Source: Novosphingobium chloroacetimidivorans
GTDB lineage: Bacteria; Pseudomonadota; Alphaproteobacteria; Sphingomonadales; Sphingomonadaceae
DNA length: 64,000 nucleotides
Direction: 5' to 3'
Assembly: GCF_014204535.1 (NCBI RefSeq)
Contig: NZ_JACHLR010000011.1
Span: 62,001 to 126,000, forward strand
In this document: positions 46,668 through 55,974 of the stretch, piece by piece
How positions within the stretch are numbered: the stretch's first letter is position 1
Layout of the letters: every line of letters begins with the position of its first letter
Program-made: the position numbers and the translations under genes
The notes under the pieces: generated by a model
Told to the model about the DNA's origin: nothing
Databases searched by the model: none
Seen by the model: only the letters and a program-made list of their open reading frames with translations

Positions 46668-47834
46668 TTACCTCGGCCGGACGGACGTGATCAGCGACCC
46701 CAGCGCGCGGGGAGCAAAGGCCAGCCCGGCAGTCAGCATCGGCGCCACCATCGCGCCCCAGTAGAAGTTGTCCCACCGCCCCACGACCATGAACAAGACG
46801 CCATAGCCAATCGCGATCAGGAACCCGAACAGCCCCGCAGGCGTGCGCCACCCCGCCCAGCCCAGCGTGGTGAGGATCACCAGCGGCCCCGCCAGCCAGT
46901 GCGGCAGCAGGCGCAGGTTGCTCGATCCCGCGACGTTGCCGAGCCAGCCCGAAAGCCCGCGGAACGCCCACCAGCTCGGCCCCTGCGGGTCGCTTGGCAG
47001 CACTTGGGGCGCGATGAGGCTGAGGTGCAGGCCAAGCACCGCGAGAAAGACCAGCACCAGCGCGCCCCAGGCAAAAGCCTCACGCCACTCGCGCCGCCAG
47101 ATCGCGAACGCCCCCATCAAGAGAACGAAGGGCAGCGAATGCTCGCGGATGAAAAGCGCCAGCGCGGCGACGAGGAAGGCTGCCATCCAGCGCCCCGGCC
47201 GCTCGCCGTCACGCACCCGGTGGAGACCGAAGGACAGCATCAGCAGCATGCCCGCCCATAGCTCGTGCAGCGAGTAGTAGTGCCGGTTGAGCATCAGCGA
47301 AGCGCCGACGAAGGCCATGGCCGTCGCCACCCGGCGCAAGCGGCCTACGCCGGGCTCCTCTCCGAAGCGGCGCCACCAGGCCCAGATCGCCGCCAGCATC
47401 AGCGCGATCGACGCGGCCACGCCCAGGTGCAGCGTGTTCAGCCCCGCCTCGATGTATGCCAGCGTCGGCATCCTAACCGACAGGCCCGGCCGCACCGGAT
47501 AATCGCGCAGGCGGTGCTCCTGGACGATGAAGTCGTAGTAGTTCTGCCCGGCCTGCACCTTGGCGGTCGCGGCATCGTAGAGCGCGATGTCCTGGTCGTA
47601 CTCCTCGGCGCCGAGCACCGGCTTGCCGTCGTAGCGAGTGGTGACGTTCGGCCTCACGCCGGCCGGATCGTTCAAGGGCACGATCGCGGCGGCGACCAGC
47701 AGCACCGCCAGGAACATCAGCGCCAGGCGCGCCGCGTAGGCGGGCCAGTGCGCGAAGCGGTCGCTGTCGGCAGGCGCGGGCGCGAAGCTGGCCTTGGCGG
47801 CTAGCTCAGCAGTCCCGACAGTGACAGCCCCCAT
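46668..47834 (-). CDS. Polytopic membrane protein of unknown function
   Basis: 388 residues with about 8-9 hydrophobic segments (LALMFLAVLLVAAAIVPL, AASIALMLAAIWAWW, AMAFVGASLMLNRHYYSL, LLMLSFGL, MAAFLVAALALFI, GALVLVFLAVLGLHLSLIA, LVILTTLGWAGW, GLFGFLIAIGYGVLFMVVG). A periplasmic stretch near residues 70-110 (YDGKPVLGAEEYDQDIALYDAATAKVQAGQNYYDFIVQEHR) recalls glycosyltransferase-type (PMT-like) or sugar-chain enzymes, but I cannot assign it. The start at 47834 overlaps the ubiB 3' end by 34 bases. Confidence 0.75.
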   Translation of the reverse strand: MGAVTVGTAELAAKASFAPAPADSDRFAHWPAYAARLALMFLAVLLVAAAIVPLNDPAGVRPNVTTRYDGKPVLGAEEYDQDIALYDAATAKVQAGQNYYDFIVQEHRLRDYPVRPGLSVRMPTLAYIEAGLNTLHLGVAASIALMLAAIWAWWRRFGEEPGVGRLRRVATAMAFVGASLMLNRHYYSLHELWAGMLLMLSFGLHRVRDGERPGRWMAAFLVAALALFIREHSLPFVLLMGAFAIWRREWREAFAWGALVLVFLAVLGLHLSLIAPQVLPSDPQGPSWWAFRGLSGWLGNVAGSSNLRLLPHWLAGPLVILTTLGWAGWRTPAGLFGFLIAIGYGVLFMVVGRWDNFYWGAMVAPMLTAGLAFAPRALGSLITSVRPR

Positions 47835-49375
47835 ACAATCAGCCCTCCGCCAACGGCAGCGCCAGCGTATCCCAGCCAATGGTTAGGATGGCGTTTACGA
47901 CGACGGGACCAGATCAGCTCGATCGGAGGCAACGGCGCCTGCTCGGGCGCACCGCCCTTGGGCGGATACTTCTCCTCGATCCGCCGCACCAGCGCGGGGA
48001 TGCGCAGCAGCGTATCCATGTCGGTGCGCAGGCGCTCGGCGATGAACGCCTCGGGGCCCAGCTCGTCGCGGATCCAGCTGCGCACGAACGGCGCGGCGAC
48101 GTCCCACATGTTGATGTCGGGATCGAGCGAAGTCGCCAGCCCCTCGACCATGACCATCGTCTTCTGCAGCAGCAGCAGGTGCGGCTGGGTCTGCATGTCG
48201 AAATCGCGGGTGATGGCGAACAGCCCGTCGAGCATCTGCCCGACCGACAGCTCGCTCACCGGCTTGCCGCGCATCGGCTCGCCCACGGCGCGCAGCGCGG
48301 TCGCGAACTCCTCGACCGAGTGGTAGCTGGGCACGTACTGCGCCTCGAAGTGGATCTCGGCCACGCGGCGGTAGTTGCCGGTGGTCAGGCCATAGAGAAT
48401 CTCGGCGAGCCATTGCCGCGCCTGGCGATCGATCCGTCCCATGATGCCGAAATCGATCGCGACGATGGTGCCGGCGGGATCTGCGGCGTTGGGCTGCACG
48501 AACAGGTTGCCCTGGTGCATGTCGGCGTGGAAGTAGCCCGCGTTGATCGCCTGGGTCAGGAACGCCAGCACCAGCCGGCGCGCCAACAGACGCTTGTCGA
48601 TGCCGGCCGCGTCCAGCGCCTCGCGGTTGCTGATCTTGATGCCGTCGATCCACTCGACGGTCATGACCTTGCCGTTGGTGCGGTCCCAGTCGATGTCGGG
48701 GACGCGGTAGCCCTCGTAGCCCTTCATCGCCTCGGATAGCTCGGAGGCGGAGGCCGCCTCGCGCCGCAAGTCCAGCTCGCGCAAGGTCCAGCGCTTGAGG
48801 TTGGCGATCACCGCCCGCGGGCGCAGGCGCGCAGCTTCGCCGCCAAGACCTTCGAGGTGCGCGGCGGCCCACTCGTAAGTATCGATATCCCGCGCGAAGC
48901 GTTCGCGCACGCCGGGGCGCAGGACCTTGACCGCGACGGTGCGACCCTGCGCCGTGGTCGCGCGATAGACTTGCGCGATCGAAGCCGAGCCGATCGGATC
49001 AGGGTCGATGGTGAGGAACAGCTTCTCGAGCGGGGCGCCGAAGCTGTCCTCGATCTCGTGCCGAACCACGTCGAAGGGCACCGGCGGCAGCTGATCCTGC
49101 AGGCTGAGCAGGTTGCGCACCGCCTCCTCGCCGACGAGATCGGGCCGGGTGGCGAGCGTCTGGCCCAGCTTGATGGCGGCGGGGCCGATCTCCTGGAACG
49201 CGCGCGCATAGTCAGGCTCGCGCGGCTGGCGCGCGCCGAGGCGGGCCACCCTGCACAGTCGGCGTACAGGAAGCGGCGTGTTGCGCCCCTCCTCGATGAT
49301 GCGCAGCGCCCCGTGGCGCGCAAGCACGCGGCCCCACTTGAGCAGGCGCAGGATATGCGTGGCAGGACGGGTCAA
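47801..49375 (-). CDS. ubiB: Ubiquinone biosynthesis protein UbiB (atypical kinase)
   Basis: 524 residues. UbiB/ADCK landmarks: AFQEIGPAAIKLGQTLATRPDLVG (the KxGQ motif), GSASIAQVYRATTAQGRTVAVKVLRPGV, ADMHQGNLFVQP, and VAIDFGIMGRID. The C-terminus has two hydrophobic segments (LGYAGAAVGGGLIVWGLSLSGLL). It supports ubiquinone assembly, probably by ATP-dependent lipid extraction. The start is TTG at 49375 (then TRPATHILRLLKWGR), which fits the family and has GAGG upstream; the longer frame to 49486 reads through an intergenic repeat. It follows ubiE on the same strand. Confidence 0.93.
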   Translation of the reverse strand: MTRPATHILRLLKWGRVLARHGALRIIEEGRNTPLPVRRLCRVARLGARQPREPDYARAFQEIGPAAIKLGQTLATRPDLVGEEAVRNLLSLQDQLPPVPFDVVRHEIEDSFGAPLEKLFLTIDPDPIGSASIAQVYRATTAQGRTVAVKVLRPGVRERFARDIDTYEWAAAHLEGLGGEAARLRPRAVIANLKRWTLRELDLRREAASASELSEAMKGYEGYRVPDIDWDRTNGKVMTVEWIDGIKISNREALDAAGIDKRLLARRLVLAFLTQAINAGYFHADMHQGNLFVQPNAADPAGTIVAIDFGIMGRIDRQARQWLAEILYGLTTGNYRRVAEIHFEAQYVPSYHSVEEFATALRAVGEPMRGKPVSELSVGQMLDGLFAITRDFDMQTQPHLLLLQKTMVMVEGLATSLDPDINMWDVAAPFVRSWIRDELGPEAFIAERLRTDMDTLLRIPALVRRIEEKYPPKGGAPEQAPLPPIELIWSRRRKRHPNHWLGYAGAAVGGGLIVWGLSLSGLLS

Positions 49376-49414
49376 AGACCGACCTCGCGCCCAAGGCCCA
49401 CGAGCCCGCTGCCT

Positions 49415-49522
49415 AGCCTCCCGCCTGCGGAAAGGCTCGAGGGAGGGCATGTCGGCCTTCGACCTGTCGTATGGGCGAGAGCGCACAAGCCCTCCCCCAG
49501 CCCCTCCCGCAGGCGGGAGGGG
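49415..49522. repeat. Inverted repeat between ubiE and ubiB
   Basis: Arms AGCCTCCCGCCTGCGGAAAG...GGGAGGGC and its imperfect complement GCCCTCCCCCAGCCCCTCCCGCAGGCGGGAGG. A further intergenic palindrome type; it separates the two ubiquinone genes. Confidence 0.7.
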
Positions 49523-49556
49523 AGTTGCATGGCTTCCTTCCTTCGACCGGAAGGAG

Positions 49557-50288
49557 TCAAACTTTCCACCCGCTGTGGATCGCCACCAGCCCGCCCATGA
49601 TCGGCTCGACCTTGGTGTGCACGAACCCGGCCTTGTGGATCATCTGGCGGAACAGCGGCATGCTGGGGAACTTGCGGATCGATTCCACCAGGTACTTGTA
49701 CGAGTCCGCATCACCCGCGATCGCCTGGCCCAGGCGCGGCACCAAGTGATGCGAGTAGGCATCGTAGGCTTCCTTGAAGCCCGGCCACTCGACGGTCGAG
49801 AATTCCAGGCAATAGAAGCGACCGCCGTACTTGAGCACGCGGTGCGCCTCGACCAGGGCCTTGTCGATGTGAGTGACGTTGCGGATGCCGAAGGCGATCG
49901 TATAGGCATCGAAGAACTTGTCGCCGAAGGAGAGCTCCTCGGCATTCTGGCGCGACCACACGAGGCCGTCGATCCCGCGCTCCATCGCGCGTTCAACGCC
50001 GACGTCCAGCATGTCCTGGTTGATGTCGCTGACGGTGACGCGAGCGCCCTTGGCGGCCATGCGGAAGGCGATGTCGCCGGTGCCGCCCGCCATGTCAAGG
50101 ATCTGCTCGCCCTCGCGCGGTTTCACCCGGCGCACGAAGCGGTCCTTCCACAAGCGGTGCATGCCGCCCGACATCGCATCGTTCATCACGTCGTACTTGC
50201 GCGCGACGCTGGAGAAGACGGAGCCGACGCGCTCGGTCTTCTCCTCGGGACTGACCTCTTCGTAGCCGAAGGACACGGTTTCGCTCAT
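49557..50288 (-). CDS. ubiE: Demethylmenaquinone/2-polyprenyl-6-methoxybenzoquinol C-methyltransferase
   Basis: 243 residues. UbiE signatures: FGYEEVSPEEKTERVGSVFSSVARKYDVMNDAMSGGMHRLWKD, the AdoMet motif ILDMAGGTGDIAFRMA, YTIAFGIRNVTHIDKALVEAHRVLKYGGRFYCLEFS, and the terminal GLVAIHSGWKV. It does the C-methylation of the ubiquinone ring. The ATG at 50288 is fixed by the family N-terminus; the very long frame upstream overlaps mutM antisense. mutM is divergent, an arrangement common in bacteria. Confidence 0.96.
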   Translation of the reverse strand: MSETVSFGYEEVSPEEKTERVGSVFSSVARKYDVMNDAMSGGMHRLWKDRFVRRVKPREGEQILDMAGGTGDIAFRMAAKGARVTVSDINQDMLDVGVERAMERGIDGLVWSRQNAEELSFGDKFFDAYTIAFGIRNVTHIDKALVEAHRVLKYGGRFYCLEFSTVEWPGFKEAYDAYSHHLVPRLGQAIAGDADSYKYLVESIRKFPSMPLFRQMIHKAGFVHTKVEPIMGGLVAIHSGWKV

Positions 50289-50372
50289 GGGCTCACGCCT
50301 TAGAGCGTTTGCGCCGCGGCGCAAAGGGTTGCGCCTGACACCGCACCAAAGGCCTACTATATAGCCTGCCAG

Positions 50373-51185
50373 ATGCCCGAGCTCCCCGAAGTCGAAACCA
50401 CCGTGCGCGGCCTTGCGCGTTACCTCGAAGGCGAGCGGATCGCGCGCGTCGCGCTCAATCGCGCCGACTTGCGCCGCCCCTTCCCCGATGACCTCGTGCA
50501 GGCGCTGACCGGTGCCACCGCGACCAGTCTGGGCCGGCGCGCCAAGTACGGGCTGATCCATACCGACCGCAGGACGACAATGGTGTTCCACCTCGGCATG
50601 TCGGGCCGCTGGCGGATCGAGCCTGACAGGATCGAGAAGCACGATCACCTGGTGCTGGAAACCGGCTCCGGTCACGTCCTCGCCCTCAACGATGCGCGGC
50701 GGTTCGGGTCGGTCGACCTCGTCGACACCGATACGCTCGACGCCTGGCCCCCGTTCGCCGCGATGGGACCCGAACCGCTTGGACCCCATCTCACCCCCAG
50801 GCACTTGCAGCAGGCCTTCGCCGGCCGCATCGCCCCGATCAAGCAGCTGCTCCTGGATCAGCGCATCGTCGCCGGGCTCGGCAACATATACGTGTGCGAG
50901 GCCCTGCACCGCTCCGGTATCCGACCCGACAAGGAGGCGGGCAAGGTCTCGCTGCCCGCGCTCAAGCGCCTGGTGCCCGCGATCCGCGAAGTGCTCACCG
51001 AATCGATCGCGGCAGGCGGCTCGACCATCCGGGACTATGCGCAGCCCTCGGGCGAGCTCGGCTACTTCGCGAGTTCGTGGCAGGTCTACGGCCGCGAGGG
51101 TCAGGCATGCGGCTGCGGGGAGCCGGTCCAGCGCTTCGTCCAGGGCGGGCGCAGCACCTTCTGGTGCGCGAAGTGCCAGAAGTAG
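50373..51185 (+). CDS. mutM: Formamidopyrimidine-DNA glycosylase
   Basis: 270 residues beginning PELPEVETTVRGL with the catalytic Pro2-Glu3. Lys of strand KYGL, the H2TH region LLDQRIVAGLGNIYVCEALHRSGI, and the C-terminal zinc finger CGCGEPVQRFVQGGRSTFWCAKCQ. It excises 8-oxoguanine and ring-opened purines. The ATG at 50373 is certain from the conserved start. Confidence 0.97.
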   Translation: MPELPEVETTVRGLARYLEGERIARVALNRADLRRPFPDDLVQALTGATATSLGRRAKYGLIHTDRRTTMVFHLGMSGRWRIEPDRIEKHDHLVLETGSGHVLALNDARRFGSVDLVDTDTLDAWPPFAAMGPEPLGPHLTPRHLQQAFAGRIAPIKQLLLDQRIVAGLGNIYVCEALHRSGIRPDKEAGKVSLPALKRLVPAIREVLTESIAAGGSTIRDYAQPSGELGYFASSWQVYGREGQACGCGEPVQRFVQGGRSTFWCAKCQK

Positions 51186-51230
51186 ATGGCGATCGTGCAT
51201 TCCGTCCCTCCCGGATACTCCCTTCCCGAC

Positions 51231-51254
51231 CATCCCTTCGCGGGAATGACGAAG
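51231..51254. repeat. Half copy of the CGCGAAGGCG-type repeat
   Basis: CATCCCTTCGCGGGAATGAC then GAAG, matching one arm of the elements at 32914 and 43356. It lies after mutM, with no partner arm seen. Confidence 0.55.
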
Positions 51255-51321
51255 CTTGCCGGGCTGACGAAGAGGACGGCGGCAGATCGATCAGGCGCGA
51301 ACCGGCCCCGCAGCCATTTGC

Positions 51322-51350
51322 TTGACGATTCGGGGGCTCGCCGCTAAGGG
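51322..51350 (+). promoter_or_regulatory. Possible promoter of rpsT
   Basis: TTGACG at 51322-51327 and TAAGGG at 51345-51350 with 17 bases between, about 80 bases before the rpsT start. The -10 box is weak, so this is tentative. Confidence 0.4.
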
Positions 51351-51429
51351 CCGCCCTTCGCGACGACTCTGTGGTCGGCGTTCAACCTTTAGATCAGTGA
51401 AGGCCGGACCGGCCAGTACGAGGACAGAC

Positions 51430-51690
51430 ATGGCCAATACGCCGCAAGCCCGCAAGCGCATCCGCCGCAACGATCGTCGCGCCGAGATCAACACCAACCG
51501 CGTCAGCCGCATCCGCACTTTCGTCAAGAAGGTCGAGGCTGCCCTCGCCGGTGGCGACAAGACTGCCGCTGCCGAGGCACTCAAGGCTGCCCAGCCCGAG
51601 CTGGCACGCGGCGTGTCGCGCGGCGTGATCCACAAGAACACCGCGGCGCGCAAGATGTCGCGCCTGTCGAAGCGCGTCGCCGCGCTTTGA
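51430..51690 (+). CDS. rpsT: 30S ribosomal protein S20
   Basis: 86 residues, typical S20: [20 protein letters not shown], then [16 protein letters not shown] and the C-terminal [20 protein letters not shown]. It binds 16S rRNA early in 30S assembly. The ATG at 51430 is preceded by GAGGACAG. It precedes dnaA and is closed off by a terminator at 51737. Confidence 0.97.
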   Translation: MANTPQARKRIRRNDRRAEINTNRVSRIRTFVKKVEAALAGGDKTAAAEALKAAQPELARGVSRGVIHKNTAARKMSRLSKRVAAL

Positions 51691-51736
51691 CCGATTCGGG
51701 TGTCGTTAGACACCTGACTAGTACGGATCGGGAACA

Positions 51737-51765
51737 AGGCCGGAGGGAAACCTCCGGCCTTTTTC
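51737..51765 (+). terminator. Rho-independent terminator after rpsT
   Basis: Perfect 10-bp stem AGGCCGGAGG / CCTCCGGCCT with a GAAA tetraloop, followed by TTTTTC. Confidence 0.95.
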
Positions 51766-51899
51766 GTCGGCGCGCGCTGCGATGCAGCAGGCCATTTGGC
51801 AAAGGCGCGGAAACACTGCGATTCGAGCGCGTGCATCAGCGAAGTCGCTGTTTTCGCGCATGATTTTTGCACTATTAAGGTTTTGCGTCAGTCTTGGGC

Positions 51900-52142
51900 A
51901 TGTCAACGCCAAATACTTTTTATTTTTGGGGACGCGCTCTTGCCTTGGCCGTTGATGCCTACCTAGAACGGACCTCGGCCGCAGCGGAAATGTCGGTCGG
52001 GGTCGAATTCGAAAGCACGGATCAGCAAGGTCACAGACAGCGTCTGGGGCCTATGGCGAAGTCGTGCCCTTTGGATGGAACCTCGATGCGAGCGATGCGG
52101 TTCACGGTGGGCAGCTTCAAGACTTGGAGGCGGTTCAGATGA
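51900..52142 (+). CDS. Possible small ORF immediately upstream of dnaA
   Basis: 80 codons beginning MSTPNTFYFWGRALALAVDA in a less GC-rich stretch; the stop overlaps the dnaA ATG (ATGA). It contains a short hydrophobic/aromatic start and a basic end ([18 protein letters not shown]). No family recognised and no obvious ribosome site. It may be a leader ORF coupled to dnaA or a chance frame. I see no DnaA-box cluster here, so this gap is not an evident oriC. Confidence 0.3.
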   Translation: MSTPNTFYFWGRALALAVDAYLERTSAAAEMSVGVEFESTDQQGHRQRLGPMAKSCPLDGTSMRAMRFTVGSFKTWRRFR

Positions 52143-53632
52143 CGGGGACTTCGGGACAGCCGGCGCAGTTTGCGGGCAAGAAAGCGAAATTGGTGCGGGT
52201 GGAAATGGAAGAGGATCAGGAAGCGGTGAACCTGGCGGCCGATTGGGCCGACATCAGCCAGGGCCTGCGCAAGGATCTCGGCCAGCAGGTTCACGGGCAG
52301 TGGATCAAGCCGATCCAGCCGGGCAACTACTGCCCTGAGACCGGCACACTCGATCTCTATCTGCCGACCGAGTTCAGCGCCAACTGGGTGCAGGACCGCT
52401 TCGCCGATCGCCTCTCGCTTGCCTGGAAGATCGCGCGTCCCGACGTGCGGCATGTCCGCATCCTGGTGCACCCCGGCCGCAAGCAGCTGCCCGAGTTGCG
52501 CCTTGGCAGCGGCGGCAACCCGCGCCGGCCCGCCAACGATTCGGCCGCGCAAAGCGACCCGCTCGCCGCCGCGCTGGAAGGCGAGGCCTTCGCCACGCTG
52601 AGCCAGGGCGCCGCGAACATCGACGCTTCGCAGACCTTCGCCAGCTTCGTCACCGGCACCAGCAACGTGCTGGCCGCCAACGCCGCGCAGCGCATGGCCG
52701 CCCCCGAGACGCCGCAGTTCTCGCCGCTCTACCTCAAGGCCGCTACCGGCCAGGGCAAGACGCACCTGCTCCATGCGATCGGCCACGCCTACCTCGCCGC
52801 GCACCCGCATGCGCGGATCTTCTACTGCTCGGCCGAACGCTTCATGGTCGAATTCGTCCAGGCCCTGCGCCAGAACCAGATGATGGAGTTCAAGTCGCGG
52901 CTGCGCGGCTTCGACCTTCTGCTGGTGGACGACATCCAGTTCATCATCGGCAAGGCCAGCGCCCAGGAAGAGCTGCTCTACACGATCGATGCGCTGCTGC
53001 AGGAAGGCAAGCGGCTGGTCTTTGCCGCCGACCGCGCACCGCAAGCTCTGGACGGCGTGGAACCGCGCCTGCTCAGCCGCCTGTCGATGGGCCTCGTCGC
53101 CGACATCCAGTCCGCCGACATCGAGCTGCGCCGCTCGATCCTGGAAAGCCGCCTCACCCGCTTCGCCTCGGTCCAGGTACCAGCCGACGTGATCGAGTTC
53201 CTGGCCCGCACCATCAACCGCAACGTGCGCGAGCTGGTCGGCGGCCTCAACAAGCTGATCGCCTATGCCCAGCTGACCGGACAGGCCGTCTCGCTCCAGC
53301 TCGCCGAAGAGCAGCTGACCGACATCCTGTCGGCCAACCGCCGCCGGATCACCATCGACGAGATCCAGCGCACGGTCTGCCAGTTCTACCGCATCGACAA
53401 GACCGAGATGAGCTCCAAGCGCCGCGCCCGCGCGGTGGTGCGCCCGCGCCAGGTGGCGATGTATCTCGCCAAGGTGCTCACCCCGCGTTCGTACCCGGAG
53501 ATCGGCCGCAAGTTCGGCGGTCGCGATCACTCCACCGTGATCCACGCCGTGCGCCTGATCGAGGAACTGCGCACTCGCGACGCCGACATGGACGGCGACG
53601 TGCGCTCCCTCCTTCGCCAGCTGGAGAGCTGA
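52139..53632 (+). CDS. dnaA: Chromosomal replication initiator DnaA
   Basis: 497 residues. Domain [29 protein letters not shown]+ domain: P-loop [19 protein letters not shown], Walker [14 protein letters not shown], sensor I region [10 protein letters not shown], the arginine-rich [15 protein letters not shown], and the box VII region [11 protein letters not shown] (here [12 protein letters not shown]). DNA-binding domain IV ends with the DnaA signature [12 protein letters not shown]. The first Gly of the usual GxxGxGKT P-loop is Ala here. The ATG at 52139 is chosen over the one at 52205 because GGAGG lies 8 bases before it. Confidence 0.96.
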   Translation: MTGTSGQPAQFAGKKAKLVRVEMEEDQEAVNLAADWADISQGLRKDLGQQVHGQWIKPIQPGNYCPETGTLDLYLPTEFSANWVQDRFADRLSLAWKIARPDVRHVRILVHPGRKQLPELRLGSGGNPRRPANDSAAQSDPLAAALEGEAFATLSQGAANIDASQTFASFVTGTSNVLAANAAQRMAAPETPQFSPLYLKAATGQGKTHLLHAIGHAYLAAHPHARIFYCSAERFMVEFVQALRQNQMMEFKSRLRGFDLLLVDDIQFIIGKASAQEELLYTIDALLQEGKRLVFAADRAPQALDGVEPRLLSRLSMGLVADIQSADIELRRSILESRLTRFASVQVPADVIEFLARTINRNVRELVGGLNKLIAYAQLTGQAVSLQLAEEQLTDILSANRRRITIDEIQRTVCQFYRIDKTEMSSKRRARAVVRPRQVAMYLAKVLTPRSYPEIGRKFGGRDHSTVIHAVRLIEELRTRDADMDGDVRSLLRQLES

Positions 53633-53746
53633 GGCCGATCGCGGCTCTTCCTTCTCCCGCTGGTTCTCATCGCCAGGATAGTCGTCTAAGCGCGAGCACT
53701 TAGAGCGAACCGGGAGAGGGTTCGGGGTTGGGGAGTTTCGCGCAAG

Positions 53747-54586
53747 ATGCGCTTCTACAAGGCGACTCGCTTCCTGTTCCCGCACAGCTTCGAGCTGCGG
53801 CTGCTCAGCATTTGCTTCCTGGCAGTCCATGTTCCGCTGATCGCCTGCGTGACGGCGAGCGCGCTGACCTGGAACTGGCAAGTCGACACCCTGCTGCTTA
53901 TCCTGGCCGCCACGCTGGTCGGCACGGCGGGCGGTGTCGCGGCGATCCATGCCCTGCTCGCCCCGCTCACGACCGCGACGGCGATGCTGCGCTCGATCCA
54001 GAAGGGCGAGCGGGTGGACGAGATCCCGGTCGGCGGCGAGGATCTGGTAGGCCGGCTGCTGCGCGGCGTGACCCAGGCCGCCAACGATGCCGCGGACCGC
54101 TCCGAAGAGCTGACCATCGTTGCCGAGCACGATTCCCTCACCAAGATCCTCAATCGTCGCGGCTTCCTGCGGGCGGCGGAGCGCGCGCTGGTGGGCGATC
54201 GCCCCGCGGTGCTGGCCCTGATCGACCTCGATCACTTCAAGACCATCAACGACCACCTCGGCCATGCCGCCGGCGACGAACTGCTCCACGCCTTCGCCCA
54301 GCGCATGAGCACCGTGATCCGCCAGTCCGACATCTGCGCGCGCTGGGGCGGCGAGGAGTTCGCGGTGCTGCTGCCCGGCGCGAACCTCACCCAGGCTCAC
54401 GATGCGATCGAGCGGTTGCGCAGCTCCATCGCGCGGCATCCCTTGCCGGGGGTCGGGCTGACATTCTCGTGCGGCCTGGCCATGACCCAGGGCTCGGCCG
54501 AGCTCGACGACACCGCGCGCCGAGCCGACAAGGCGCTCTATTCGGCCAAACACCACGGCCGCAATCGCATCGAGCATGCCGAGTAG
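53747..54586 (+). CDS. Diguanylate cyclase (GGDEF domain)
   Basis: 279 residues. Two N-terminal membrane segments (LRLLSICFLAVHVPLIACVTASALTW and LLLILAATLVGTAGGVAAIHALL) are followed by a short HAMP-like linker and a GGDEF domain. Active site RWGGEEF, with the product-inhibition I-site RQSD five residues upstream, and DLDHFKTINDHLGHAAGDELL for metal and GTP. It should synthesise cyclic di-GMP at the inner membrane and be feedback-inhibited. The ATG at 53747 fits. It stands downstream of dnaA after a 114-base gap. Confidence 0.94.
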   Translation: MRFYKATRFLFPHSFELRLLSICFLAVHVPLIACVTASALTWNWQVDTLLLILAATLVGTAGGVAAIHALLAPLTTATAMLRSIQKGERVDEIPVGGEDLVGRLLRGVTQAANDAADRSEELTIVAEHDSLTKILNRRGFLRAAERALVGDRPAVLALIDLDHFKTINDHLGHAAGDELLHAFAQRMSTVIRQSDICARWGGEEFAVLLPGANLTQAHDAIERLRSSIARHPLPGVGLTFSCGLAMTQGSAELDDTARRADKALYSAKHHGRNRIEHAE

Positions 54587-54763
54587 GCGCGAGCTTCCAT
54601 AGCCGTTGCGAGGGCCGCAGGCCCGAGGCCAACCACCGCGCCGCTTCATGGGAGGCGCTTTCATGGGCCTCGCACGCTTCGCTCCACTCGCGATGACCAG
54701 GCGACGAGAAGCTCCAGGCCCCGGCACCTTTCCAAGCCTTCGGCGCTGCTCTATGCGCCGCGC

Positions 54764-55204
54764 ATGACAATCGCCGCCGCTGCCCCTCCCGGGATCGCCC
54801 TGCCCGTCTCGTTCTGGCAGGCGGCCCAGCGCGGCGCGATGTGCCGGTGCCCGCGCTGTGGTCAGGCGCGCCTCTTCGCCAGGTGGCTGAAGCCGGCCGC
54901 GAACTGCCCGACGTGCCGGCAGGACTGGTCGCACCAGCGCGCCGACGACTTTCCCGCTTATCTCGCGATCCTGGTCACCGGCCACGTGCTGGCGCCGATC
55001 ATGATCGCACTGGCGCTCGACACCGAGCTCTCCCCCGCAGCGATCCTGGCGCTGCTGCTGCCCAGCTCGGTGGCGATGATGTTGGGCCTGCTCCAGCCGG
55101 CGAAGGGCGCGGTCATTGCCGCGCAGTGGTGGCACGGGCTGCACGGCTTCACCAAGGAGCGTGCCGGAGGCGAAGTCGCAGAGCAGGCTGTCTCCAAGCC
55201 ATGA
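54764..55204 (+). CDS. DUF983 family membrane protein
   Basis: 146 residues. Two zinc-ribbon-like CxxC pairs, CRCPRCGQ and NCPTCRQDW, then two hydrophobic segments (AYLAILVTGHVLAPIMIALAL and ILALLLPSSVAMMLGLL) and QWWHGLHGFTKE. Typical of DUF983, a family found in alphaproteobacteria, partly near cytochrome oxidase assembly genes; function unknown. Its stop overlaps the next start (ATGA), so it is the first of a coupled three-gene operon. Confidence 0.85.
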   Translation: MTIAAAAPPGIALPVSFWQAAQRGAMCRCPRCGQARLFARWLKPAANCPTCRQDWSHQRADDFPAYLAILVTGHVLAPIMIALALDTELSPAAILALLLPSSVAMMLGLLQPAKGAVIAAQWWHGLHGFTKERAGGEVAEQAVSKP

Positions 55205-55974
55205 GCCTGCCTCCTGATCGATTGGAGCGCTTCGCCCGCCACATCGTCCTCCCCGAAGTGGGCGGCACCGGGCAGGTCGCGCTGGCGCAGGCGCACGTCG
55301 TGCTTGTCGGCTGCGGCGGGATCGGGAGCCCGGCCCTGCAATACCTCGCCGCAGCCGGCATAGGACGGCTGACGCTGATCGATTCCGACGTGGTCGACGT
55401 CAGCAACCTGCAGCGCCAGACGATTTTCACGCCGTCGGATGTGGGCCGCGCGAAGGCGGAAATCGCGGCCGAATGGGTGCGGCGGTTTGATCTTGGCCTT
55501 GAGGTGGACGCCATCGTCGAGCGGGTGGGTCAGGGCAACGTGGCGCAGGTCCTGTCCGGCGCTCACGTGGTACTCGACGGCTGTGACAATTTCGCGACGC
55601 GGCTGCTGGTCTCGGACGCCTGCGTCGCGGCGGGAATCCCCTTGACCAGCGCCGCCATCGGACGCTTCCAGGGCCAGGTGGCGAGCTTCGCGGGGCATCT
55701 GGAGGGCCAGGCCTGCTACCGCTGCTTCGTGGGCGACGCCTTCGATGCCGAGGGCTGCGATACGTGCGCGGCAGACGGCGTGCTCGGCGCCATGGCCGGC
55801 ATGATCGGGACCTTCGGGGCGATGCAGGCGATCCGCGTACTGCTCAGCGGCCATGCCGCGCTGGGCGACGATCCGCAGTTCGGCAAGCTGCACCTGGTCG
55901 ACGGGTTAGCACCCTCCATGCGCACGCTGAGCATCGCCAAGGACCCCAGCTGCGAGGGCTGCGGCGGGCAATGA
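55201..55974 (+). CDS. HesA/MoeB/ThiF-family E1-like adenylyltransferase
   Basis: 257 residues. ERFARHIVLPEVGGTGQ start, nucleotide motif VVLVGCGGIGSPALQYLAAAGIG, LTLIDSDVVDVSNLQRQ, VLDGCDNFATRLLVSDAC, and DTCAADGVLGAMAGMIG with the catalytic Cys. Zinc cysteines occur as CYRC and CEGC. It lacks a C-terminal rhodanese. It should adenylate the C-terminus of a ubiquitin-like sulfur carrier (ThiS/MoaD type), which is not encoded here. It overlaps DUF983 upstream and DUF1810 downstream by four bases each. Confidence 0.93.
   Translation: MSLPPDRLERFARHIVLPEVGGTGQVALAQAHVVLVGCGGIGSPALQYLAAAGIGRLTLIDSDVVDVSNLQRQTIFTPSDVGRAKAEIAAEWVRRFDLGLEVDAIVERVGQGNVAQVLSGAHVVLDGCDNFATRLLVSDACVAAGIPLTSAAIGRFQGQVASFAGHLEGQACYRCFVGDAFDAEGCDTCAADGVLGAMAGMIGTFGAMQAIRVLLSGHAALGDDPQFGKLHLVDGLAPSMRTLSIAKDPSCEGCGGQ

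Noticed and set aside
51691-52138. Possible oriC in the rpsT-dnaA gap
   Set aside because: No cluster of DnaA boxes (TTATCCACA or close variants) and only one AT-rich patch; the origin is often elsewhere in this order.
53640-53746. Possible extra gene between dnaA and the GGDEF gene
   Set aside because: Only a degraded GGGAGAGGG-type intergenic repeat with no start or ribosome site.
52031-55144. 1037-codon minus-strand frame spanning dnaA and the GGDEF gene
   Set aside because: Shadow of two certain plus-strand genes; composition of antisense GC-rich DNA and no recognisable domain.
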